The notes beneath the pieces were generated by a model, which saw nothing but the letters and a program-made list of their open reading frames with translations, was not told the origin of the DNA and searched no databases. From Atribacterota bacterium (lineage in GTDB: Bacteria > Atribacterota > Phoenicimicrobiia > Phoenicimicrobiales > Phoenicimicrobiaceae): a DNA stretch of 6,462 bases. This document shows positions 1-6,149 of the stretch, one piece after another. Position 1 is the stretch's first letter; every line of letters starts with the position of its first letter. The translations under genes were made by a program, and so were the position numbers. The stretch lies in assembly GCA_030599445.1 (NCBI GenBank), contig JAUVOA010000091.1:1-6462 (forward strand). Reading direction: 5' to 3'.

Positions 1-88
1 GGTTAAGCGAAGTTTATTCAGGTTATATTCATTAATAAATTTTAATAATAATAACAAGTTAGAGGTTTATAACTTTTTATTAGTAAAT

Positions 89-93
89 GGAGA
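89..93 (+). promoter_or_regulatory. Ribosome binding site of the NuoE-like gene
   Basis: GGAGA lies 7 bases before the ATG at 101. The reading frame is open leftwards to the window edge, but it holds no ATG, GTG or TTG upstream of 101, so this site and the ATG fix the start. The A/T-rich leader (1-88) contains several TATA-like stretches but no convincing -35/-10 pair, so no promoter is called there. Confidence 0.75.
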
Positions 94-100
94 AAAAGAA

Positions 101-595
101 ATGGAACAGCAGGTTGACAATTTGTTAGAAGAATTTACTCTTGAACAGATAGATGAATTAAATAAAATTATTGAAAAATACAGAATGGAGCCGGGAGGAA
201 TAATACCTTTACTGGAAGAAGTCCAAGATCTCCTCGGATACTTGCCTATTAGGATCCAGAAACGAATATCTAATAAAACAAATATTCCTTTAAGCAGAAT
301 TTATGGAATAGTAACCTTTTATTCATTCTTTACTATGACTCCACGGGGTAAACATACGGTGAAAGTGTGTTTAGGTACGGCTTGTTATTTTAGTGGAGGT
401 AAGGAAATTGCGGAAACAATAGAGGGAGAATTTGGAGTAAAGTCTGGAGAGACCACTGCCGATGGAATATTTACTTATGAAATAGTAAGATGCCTTGGAG
501 CTTGTGGATTAGCCCCGGTAATAGTAGTTGATGGAGAAGTATATGGGAGAGTTAAGCCTTCAAAGGTAAAAGAGATATTAGAACAATATAAATAA
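101..595 (+). CDS. nuoE: NuoE/HydC-like [2Fe-2S] subunit of NAD-linked formate dehydrogenase
   Basis: This 164-residue protein is a complete NuoE-family (24 kDa, thioredoxin-like) subunit. Residues about 1-80 form the helical N-terminal part, with the family signature around PLLEEVQDLLGYLP and IYGIVTFYSFF. The thioredoxin-like half carries four cluster ligands, Cys90, Cys95, Cys131 and Cys135, in the usual C-x4-C and C-x3-C pattern (CLGTAC, CLGAC). It has no signal peptide or membrane segment, so it is cytoplasmic. In complex I, HydABC hydrogenases and FdsABG formate dehydrogenases this subunit docks on the FMN subunit and holds a [2Fe-2S] cluster near the flavin. It is followed after 32 bp by the NuoF-like gene and then by a formate dehydrogenase. 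It is therefore probably the FdsG/HylC equivalent rather than part of respiratory complex I, because no other nuo genes are present. Confidence 0.93.
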   Translation: MEQQVDNLLEEFTLEQIDELNKIIEKYRMEPGGIIPLLEEVQDLLGYLPIRIQKRISNKTNIPLSRIYGIVTFYSFFTMTPRGKHTVKVCLGTACYFSGGKEIAETIEGEFGVKSGETTADGIFTYEIVRCLGACGLAPVIVVDGEVYGRVKPSKVKEILEQYK

Positions 596-611
596 CGGTT
601 AAGGTTAAGGC

Positions 612-622
612 AGGAAAGGGGA
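612..622 (+). promoter_or_regulatory. Purine-rich ribosome binding site of the NuoF-like gene
   Basis: AGGAAAGGGGA precedes the GTG at 628, with AGGGG ending 6 bases before it. It supports the GTG start. The next in-frame candidates (TTG at 676, or the Met35 codon) would cut into the N-terminal domain. Confidence 0.65.
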
Positions 623-627
623 AAACT

Positions 628-2553
628 GTGGGAAAAATTAAGATAGAAGATTTAATAAAAATTAAGAAGCATACCTTGGCTAAAAGAAAATTATCAAAAA
701 AAAGAAAAAGAATAAGAATAACCGTCCATATGGGCACCTGCGGTATTGCTTCAGGTGCACAAAAAATTATGGATGCTCTGACGAAGGAAATTAAGAAAAG
801 AAAACAAAAAGATATTGCTATTATTGTTTCAGGCTGTATGGGATTATGTAGTAGAGAACCTTTAATTACTGTGGAGATATTTAAACAGGAACCAATAATT
901 TATCAGTATATGGACAAAGAGAAGATGTTGGAAGTTTTTAAAAAGCATATTTTAGAAGGGAAAGTTCTTGCTGTTTATGCCTTGGCAAGGGGCAAAGAAG
1001 AGCAAATTAGGGAAAGGATTAAATATAAAGGTATCCTGCCTGATGAAATTGTGTTAGATAAAACCATACCCGGCATAGAAGAAATCCCTTTTTTTTCAAA
1101 TCAAGAGATAAGAGTATTGAAAAATCGTGGGATAATTGATCCGGAAAAAATTGAAGATTATATTGCCAGGGATGGATATATGGGAATGGCTAAAGCTCTA
1201 ACGGAGATGACCCCAAAAGAGATTGTTCAGGAAATTTTAGATTCAGGATTAAAAGGAAGAGGTGGGGCAGGTTTTCCAACAGGTACCAAATTGAAATTTG
1301 CAGCCCAGACAATAAGCAAAGTAAAATATGTTGTTTGTAATGCTGATGAGGGTGACCCTGGTGCTTATATGGATAGAAGTATTTTAGAAGGTGACCCTCA
1401 TGTTGTTATTGAGGGAATGGTTATTTCAGCTAAAGCCGTAGATGCTCATCAAGGATATATTTATTGTCGTGCAGAATATCCTTTAGCCATAAAAATGTTA
1501 GATAAAGCTATTCGCCAAGCCAAAGAATTCGGTCTTTTAGGCAAGAACATTTTAGGAACAGGATTTGATTTCGATTTAAAAATTTACCGGGGAGCAGGAG
1601 CTTTCGTTTGCGGAGAAGAAACTGCTTTAATGAGATCTATCGAAGGGAAAAGAGGTATGCCTCGACCTAGACCACCTTTTCCCGCTAAGGCTGGGTTATG
1701 GGAAAAACCGACTATTTTAAGTAATACAGAAACATTAGCTAATGTTGGCCAGATAATTTTAAAAGGAAGTTCTTGGTTTGCTAATATAGGAACAGAGTTT
1801 AGTAAAGGTACCAAAGTTTTTGCTCTTACCGGTGATGTAAACAATGTGGGATTGGTGGAAGTTCCTATTGGGACGACTTTTAAAACTATTATCTATGATA
1901 TTGGAGGGGGAATATCTGAAGGGAAAAGGTTTAAAGCAGCACAAATAGGGGGACCTTCGGGAGGTTGTATTCCTGCTGAATACCTTAATGCTCCTATAGA
2001 TTATGATACTATAAAAAAATTAGGAGTAATTCTGGGGTCTGGTGGTTTAATCGTGATAAATGAGGATAAATGTGCGGTGGATATAGCCCGATTCTTTATG
2101 GATTTTTGCCAGGAAGAGTCTTGTGGGAAATGTACTCCCTGTCGTGAAGGAACAAAAAGGATGTTAGAGGTTCTTACCAATATTTGTGAAGGAAAAGGTA
2201 AAGAAGGAGATATTGAACTTCTGGAAGAAATGGGAGAAGTAATCAAAGATGCTTCACTTTGTGGACTGGGCCAAACAGCACCAAATCCAGTTTTGACTAC
2301 CTTGAGATATTTCAGAAATGAATACGAAGCTCATATACAGCATAAGAGATGCCCGGCAGGAGTCTGCCGAGGCTTAATTAAATATAACATTGATTTGGAA
2401 AAATGTATTGGTTGTGGTTTATGTCTAAAAGCTTGTCCGGTTGACGCCATAAGTGGTGAGAAGAAGCAACCCCACAAATTAGACCAGGATAAATGTATAC
2501 AATGTGGTTTTTGCTATGAAATATGTAAATTTAAAGCAATAGTAAAAAAATAG
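628..2553 (+). CDS. nuoF: NuoF/HydB-like FMN- and NAD(H)-binding iron-sulfur subunit
   Basis: This 641-residue flavoprotein starts at GTG and passes electrons between NAD(H), FMN and iron-sulfur clusters. Domains in order: (1) residues about 1-120 resemble HndB, a thioredoxin-like ferredoxin fold with MGTCGIASGA and SGCMGLCSREP and only three cysteines (38, 70, 74). (2) Residues about 155-460 are the NuoF core, with GRGGAGFPTG (210-219), CNADEGDPGA (237-246) and GAGAFVCGEET (322-332) for FMN and NADH, followed by the SLBB-like part. (3) A [4Fe-4S] site uses Cys499, 502, 505 and 545 (ESCGKCTPCREG). (4) A C-terminal 2x[4Fe-4S] ferredoxin domain uses Cys593/596/599/603 and 623/626/629/633. The length and layout match HydB/HylB-type subunits of hydrogenases and formate dehydrogenases. 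Complex I NuoF is shorter and lacks domains 1 and 4. Its neighbours point to an FdsB/HylB role. Bifurcation with ferredoxin is an inference from domain 4 and the context. Confidence 0.93.
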   Translation: MGKIKIEDLIKIKKHTLAKRKLSKKRKRIRITVHMGTCGIASGAQKIMDALTKEIKKRKQKDIAIIVSGCMGLCSREPLITVEIFKQEPIIYQYMDKEKMLEVFKKHILEGKVLAVYALARGKEEQIRERIKYKGILPDEIVLDKTIPGIEEIPFFSNQEIRVLKNRGIIDPEKIEDYIARDGYMGMAKALTEMTPKEIVQEILDSGLKGRGGAGFPTGTKLKFAAQTISKVKYVVCNADEGDPGAYMDRSILEGDPHVVIEGMVISAKAVDAHQGYIYCRAEYPLAIKMLDKAIRQAKEFGLLGKNILGTGFDFDLKIYRGAGAFVCGEETALMRSIEGKRGMPRPRPPFPAKAGLWEKPTILSNTETLANVGQIILKGSSWFANIGTEFSKGTKVFALTGDVNNVGLVEVPIGTTFKTIIYDIGGGISEGKRFKAAQIGGPSGGCIPAEYLNAPIDYDTIKKLGVILGSGGLIVINEDKCAVDIARFFMDFCQEESCGKCTPCREGTKRMLEVLTNICEGKGKEGDIELLEEMGEVIKDASLCGLGQTAPNPVLTTLRYFRNEYEAHIQHKRCPAGVCRGLIKYNIDLEKCIGCGLCLKACPVDAISGEKKQPHKLDQDKCIQCGFCYEICKFKAIVKK

Positions 2554-2590
2554 GTAGTTTTTAATTATTTAGGAGAAAAGTTTTTAAAAA

Positions 2591-2597
2591 AGAGGAG
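2591..2597 (+). promoter_or_regulatory. Ribosome binding site of the formate dehydrogenase alpha gene
   Basis: AGAGGAG ends 10 bases before the GTG start at 2608, a slightly long spacing. A second Shine-Dalgarno-like AGGAGA lies at 2571-2576 in the same 54-bp gap but has no start codon at a usable distance. The GTG is preferred over the TTG at 2614 because it is first and better spaced. Confidence 0.6.
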
Positions 2598-2607
2598 TGG
2601 AAAAGCA

Positions 2608-5307
2608 GTGTCTTTGATAAATATAACGATAGATAATATCAAGGTAAGAGCAGAAGAAGGAATAACTATTTTAGATGCTGCTAAAAAGGCAGGTATTAAA
2701 ATTCCCACTTTATGTGTTATGCCTGAACTCGGGTTTACTCCTGGTTCTTGTCGGATATGTGTTGTAGAAGTTGTTGATGTGCCTGCTTTGGTTACTTCTT
2801 GTGCTTATCCGGTAAGAGAAGGCTTAGAAATTTATACTAATAATAAAAGAGTTGCTAGAGCCAGGAAAATGACTTTGGAATTCCTACTGGCCAATCATCC
2901 TCTGGATTGTATGACTTGTGAGAAGAGCGGGTCTTGTATTTTAGAGGATCTGGCTTATGATTTAGGTATAAAGAAATCTAGATTTGAACAAAATAAAAAA
3001 GAGCTTACTGTCGATAATAATAATCCTTTTATAGTAAGAGAATTGGATAAATGTGTGTTATGCGGAAGATGTGTGGAAATATGTAATGAAATTCAGCAAT
3101 CAAATATTATTGATTTTGGGTATCGAGGAACAAAAACAGAGATTATAGTCGAGGGAGGAACTGATTTAAGAAATTCAAACTGCGTATTTTGCGGACAGTG
3201 TGTTGCAGTCTGCCCGGTAGGTGCATTGATAGACAAGGAAGCTCAAGGGAAAGGTAGAACTTGGGAATTTAAGAAAGTAAAAACTACCTGTAATTATTGC
3301 GGATGCGGATGTAATTTTGATTTTAATATAAAAGAAGGCCAGGTGGTAAAAGTTACCTCTAATTCTGAGAGTGTAGTAAATGGGATTAACCTCTGTGCTA
3401 AAGGACGTTTTGGTTACGATTATATTCACCACAAAGACCGGTTAACCACTCCTTTAATCAGAAAGAACGGAAAATTAGAAAAAGCCTCCTGGGAAGAAGC
3501 TCTGCAGTTAATCAGTGATAAATTTGACCAGTTTAAAAAGGAGAGTGGTAGTGATAGTTTAGGGATTTTGTCTTCTGCCAAATGCACCAATGAAGAAAAT
3601 TATCTGTTAATGAAATTTGGCCGTGCTGTTTTAGGAACCAATAATGTTGATCATTGTGCCCGCTTATGTCATTCTGCGACTGTTGCCGGTTTAGCCCAGG
3701 CCTTTGGTAGTGGAGCAATGACCAATTCGATAGAAGAGATTGCCAATGCTTCGGCAATTTATTTAACCGGTTCTAATACTACCGAAAACCATCCCATAAT
3801 TGCTCTGGAGATTAAAAAGGCAGTTATTAAAAATGGAGCAAAATTAATTGTGGCTGATCCCCGGGAAATTGAACTGGTCAAATACGCTACTCTCTGGTTA
3901 AGGCAACGACCCGGTACTGATGTAGCCTTATTTAATGGATTAATGAACGTGATTATCAGTGAAGGATTAGAGGATAAAAAATTTATTACTCGGAGAACAG
4001 AGGGATATGAAGAATTAAAAAAGACTATACTAAAATACACTCCTGAAATAGTAGAAAAAATTACCGGTGTTCCAGCTGAAGATATTCGAAAGGCAGCCAG
4101 GATTTATGCAACTGCCCCCACTGTTTCTTTAATTTATTCGATGGGAATTACCCAGCATACTACCGGAACAGATAATGTTTTATCTACTGCTAATATTGCT
4201 ATGCTTACCGGTAATGTAGGGAAGGAAAGTACCGGCGTTAATCCTTTGAGAGGACAAAGCAATGTACAGGGCGCCTGTGATTTAGGGGCTTTACCCAATG
4301 TGTATTCCGGTTATCAAAAGGTGACTGATCATCAAGTTAGAGATAAATTTTCTAAAGCCTGGGGAGTGGATTTATCTGATGAAGTAGGTTTAACCGTAGT
4401 AGAGATTTTGAATGCTGCTTACGAGGGAAAAATTAAAGGCATATTTATAATGGCAGAAAATCCTGCTATGTCTGACCCAGACCTCAATCATGCTCGAGAA
4501 GCATTAAAGAGAGTGGAATTTTTAGTAGTATCTGATATTTTTATGACCGAAACTGCTGAATTAGCTGATGTAGTATTGCCAGGAGTTACTATTGCTGAGA
4601 AAGACGGGACCATCACTAATACTGAAAGAAGAGTTCAGAGAACTAGGAAGGCTGTTGAGCCTGTAGGCGAATCCAAACCAGAGTGGAAGATTATCTGTGA
4701 ATTAGCGCAAAAGATGGGCTATAATATGAGTTATAGTAATCCAGCGGAAATAATGGAAGAAATTGCTAGCTTGACTCCAATTTATGCCGGGATGTATTAC
4801 AATCGGTTAGAAAAAACAGGATTACAATGGCCTTGCCTTGGTGCTAATCATCCGGGAACCAAATATCTGCATAAAGATAAATTCAGTCGCGGAAAAGGAA
4901 AATTCTCTGCGGTAGAATTTAAAGAAGCAGTTGAACTACCAGACGAGGAGTATCCTTTCCTCTTTACCACTGGCCGGGTATTATTCCATTTCCACACCGG
5001 AACTGTAAGTCGGAGATCTAAAGGATTAAACGAGATCTATCCAGAAGCATTAGTGGAGATTAACCCTCAAGATGCGCAAGATCTAAAGGTCGAAGACGGA
5101 GAATTTGTAGAAGTAACCTCTCGTCGAGGAAAAATCAAGGCTAAGGCAAAAGTTACTGAAAAATCAGGAAAAGGTGTGGTGTTTATGAGTTTTCATTTCC
5201 ACGAAGCAGCAGCAAATCTACTTACCAATGCTGCCCTGGATCCGGTAGCTAAGATTCCCGAATATAAAGTATGTGCGGTAAAAATAAAGAAAACATTAAT
5301 AAAATAA
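2608..5307 (+). CDS. fdhF: Formate dehydrogenase catalytic (alpha) subunit, Cys-type, with NuoG-like iron-sulfur arm
   Basis: This 899-residue enzyme interconverts formate and CO2 at a bis-MGD molybdenum or tungsten centre in the cytoplasm. The NuoG-like arm comes first. A [2Fe-2S] site uses Cys36/48/51/65. A His-Cys3 [4Fe-4S] site uses His97, Cys101/104/110. Two ferredoxin [4Fe-4S] sites use Cys149/152/155/159 and Cys192/195/198/202. The molybdopterin oxidoreductase part begins with a [4Fe-4S] site at Cys228/231/235/263, with Lys265 next to it. The active-site loop CARLCHSATVAG places Cys354 (TGT at 3667-3669) where selenocysteine sits in E. coli FdhF, followed by the conserved His355. Arg548 in PLRGQSNVQGACD matches the catalytic Arg. 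The C-terminal dinucleotide-binding domain (about 780-895) includes TTGRVLFHFHTGTVSRRS. No Tat signal is present. This architecture is that of FdsA and of HydABC-associated formate dehydrogenases. The start is GTG, 54 bp after the NuoF-like gene. The choice of Mo or W cannot be read from the sequence. Confidence 0.95.
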   Translation: MSLINITIDNIKVRAEEGITILDAAKKAGIKIPTLCVMPELGFTPGSCRICVVEVVDVPALVTSCAYPVREGLEIYTNNKRVARARKMTLEFLLANHPLDCMTCEKSGSCILEDLAYDLGIKKSRFEQNKKELTVDNNNPFIVRELDKCVLCGRCVEICNEIQQSNIIDFGYRGTKTEIIVEGGTDLRNSNCVFCGQCVAVCPVGALIDKEAQGKGRTWEFKKVKTTCNYCGCGCNFDFNIKEGQVVKVTSNSESVVNGINLCAKGRFGYDYIHHKDRLTTPLIRKNGKLEKASWEEALQLISDKFDQFKKESGSDSLGILSSAKCTNEENYLLMKFGRAVLGTNNVDHCARLCHSATVAGLAQAFGSGAMTNSIEEIANASAIYLTGSNTTENHPIIALEIKKAVIKNGAKLIVADPREIELVKYATLWLRQRPGTDVALFNGLMNVIISEGLEDKKFITRRTEGYEELKKTILKYTPEIVEKITGVPAEDIRKAARIYATAPTVSLIYSMGITQHTTGTDNVLSTANIAMLTGNVGKESTGVNPLRGQSNVQGACDLGALPNVYSGYQKVTDHQVRDKFSKAWGVDLSDEVGLTVVEILNAAYEGKIKGIFIMAENPAMSDPDLNHAREALKRVEFLVVSDIFMTETAELADVVLPGVTIAEKDGTITNTERRVQRTRKAVEPVGESKPEWKIICELAQKMGYNMSYSNPAEIMEEIASLTPIYAGMYYNRLEKTGLQWPCLGANHPGTKYLHKDKFSRGKGKFSAVEFKEAVELPDEEYPFLFTTGRVLFHFHTGTVSRRSKGLNEIYPEALVEINPQDAQDLKVEDGEFVEVTSRRGKIKAKAKVTEKSGKGVVFMSFHFHEAAANLLTNAALDPVAKIPEYKVCAVKIKKTLIK

Positions 5308-5371
5308 TATTTAGAGCACACACAAAGAAGTAAAAAGTTAATGTAAACTTTAGTGAGGCACTTCAAGAAAG

Positions 5372-5408
5372 AAAATAATAGTTTTTTAACTATTATTTTT
5401 ATTTTTTT
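5372..5408 (+). terminator. Probable intrinsic terminator after the formate dehydrogenase operon
   Basis: A perfect 12-bp inverted repeat (AAAATAATAGTT at 5372-5383 and AACTATTATTTT at 5388-5399) encloses a TTTT loop and runs into a T-rich tract (5396-5408). It lies 64 bp after the fdhF stop codon. The stem has only one G-C pair, so it is weaker than a textbook terminator, and some read-through into mobA-fdhD is plausible. Flanking AAGAAA (5365-5370) and TTTCTT (5406-5411) could extend the structure across an internal loop. Confidence 0.6.
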
Positions 5409-5443
5409 CTTTACTCGATACGCGATACTATATACTCGATACT
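5409..5443. repeat. Imperfect heptameric tandem repeat, consensus CGATACT
   Basis: Five consecutive 7-base units are CTTTACT, CGATACG, CGATACT, ATATACT and CGATACT. The core CGATAC occurs three times (5416-5421, 5423-5428, 5437-5442), and TACTCGATAC occurs twice, 21 bases apart, which is three heptads. The array directly follows the terminator T-tract in a non-coding spacer. Its function is unknown. It looks like a small intergenic short tandem repeat of the kind that can be dispersed in a genome. A CTCGAT/ATCGAG inverted pair (5435-5440, 5461-5466) also lies nearby. Confidence 0.55.
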
Positions 5444-5454
5444 GATTTTATAAC

Positions 5455-5483
5455 TTTATAATCGAGATGGAATAGTATATAAT
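5455..5483 (+). promoter_or_regulatory. Weak candidate promoter region before mobA
   Basis: Two perfect TATAAT hexamers occur at 5457-5462 and 5478-5483. The second has a 4/6 match to a -35 box (TTTATA, 5455-5460) at 17-bp spacing. However, transcription from it would start about position 5490, inside the mobA start. The first would give a short leader of about 15 bases but has no clear -35 box. In such an A/T-rich spacer both may be chance. The location after a terminator makes a separate mobA-fdhD promoter plausible. Confidence 0.3.
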
Positions 5484-6149
5484 ATGGAAATTAAAGAGAA
5501 TAAAGAAAGCCCCCGTTTAACAGCAATCATTTTAGCAGGGGGAAAAAGCAGTAGAATAGGTTCGGATAAAGATAAAGCAATACTCAAATTAAAGGGAAAA
5601 CGCCTTATCGATATAGTAATATCAAAACTCAAGCATATAGTAGGAGATAATATTATTATAGTCGGTCCTCCAGAGAAATACCCCTCTTATAAACAAGTAG
5701 TACCAGACCTATTTAACCAAAGAGGTCTTTTGGTGGGGTTGTATTCTGGGTTGAAGGCATCTGCTTCCCGGTATAATTTAGTTGTGGGTTGCGATATGCC
5801 TTTTTTAAAAGTGGAGCTGCTTCAATATATGAGGGATATGATTGATTCTAACGATATAATTATTCCTCGTTATGCTAAAAGCTATGTAGAACCCTTATGT
5901 GCCATTTATAGTAAAGATTGCTTGGAAGTTATGAAGAGAAATATTGAAGCGGGGATTCTGTCAATTAGAAGAATTTTCCCTTATTTAAAAGTTAAGTATA
6001 TTGAAAAAAAAGAGATAAAGAGGGTCGATCCGGAGTTAAATTCTTTTTTTAATATTAATTTTAAAGAAGATTTTATCAGAGCAGAAGAATTGATAAAAGG
6101 AAACGAGTCTAAGGATCAAAGGAAGATTAAGTGGAAGAAAAAGGAGTAG
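5484..6149 (+). CDS. mobA: Molybdenum cofactor guanylyltransferase MobA
   Basis: This 221-residue cytoplasmic nucleotidyltransferase is predicted to attach GMP from GTP to molybdopterin, giving the MGD cofactor that formate dehydrogenases need. The N-terminal nucleotide-binding signature is LAGGKSSRIGSDK (17-29). Asp104 in GCDMPF (102-107) is the expected Mg-binding residue. A C-terminal FFNIN motif (188-192), followed by the KEDFIRAEEL helix, is typical of the family. The loop at 80-89 reads RGLLVGLYSG, where relatives usually have a proline (GPL..G), a minor variation. The extreme C-terminus (about 205-221) is lysine-rich, and its last codons overlap fdhD. ATG 5484 is the only sensible start, since the next Met codon is inside the conserved core, but its ribosome binding site (GAGATGG, 5464-5470) is weak and distant. 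Adjacent formate dehydrogenase genes support MobA over other NTP-transferases such as MocA. Confidence 0.88.
   Translation: MEIKENKESPRLTAIILAGGKSSRIGSDKDKAILKLKGKRLIDIVISKLKHIVGDNIIIVGPPEKYPSYKQVVPDLFNQRGLLVGLYSGLKASASRYNLVVGCDMPFLKVELLQYMRDMIDSNDIIIPRYAKSYVEPLCAIYSKDCLEVMKRNIEAGILSIRRIFPYLKVKYIEKKEIKRVDPELNSFFNINFKEDFIRAEELIKGNESKDQRKIKWKKKE
6118..6125 (+). promoter_or_regulatory. Ribosome binding site of fdhD inside the end of mobA
   Basis: AAAGGAAG lies inside mobA, with GGA ending 7 bases before the GTG at 6131. A TAA in the fdhD frame sits immediately before that GTG (6128-6130), so no longer N-terminus is possible. Together these decide the fdhD start. Confidence 0.6.

Noticed and set aside
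597..608. Tandem GGTTAA hexamers between the first two genes (also once at 1-6)
   Set aside because: Only two adjacent copies occur in an A/T-rich gap, which is most likely chance.
1584..1844. Antisense open frame inside the NuoF-like gene, like similar ones at 2001-2246, 3175-3432, 3533-3757 and 3759-4040
   Set aside because: They lie wholly opposite strongly conserved coding sequence, show no recognisable motif and have no good ribosome binding sites. They are shadows of the sense genes.
2608..3430. [FeFe] hydrogenase catalytic subunit, suggested by the NuoG-like N-terminal arm
   Set aside because: The arm is shared with HydA, but it is followed by a molybdopterin oxidoreductase domain and no H-cluster motifs are seen.
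3667..3669. Selenocysteine codon and SECIS element in the formate dehydrogenase gene
   Set aside because: The codon is TGT (Cys) and the frame has no internal TGA.
101..5307. Respiratory complex I fragment (nuoE-F-G)
   Set aside because: The third protein has a formate dehydrogenase active-site loop and the second has a C-terminal ferredoxin domain. No other complex I genes are present.
5409..5443. CRISPR array
   Set aside because: The units are 7 bases with no spacers, and no cas genes are present.
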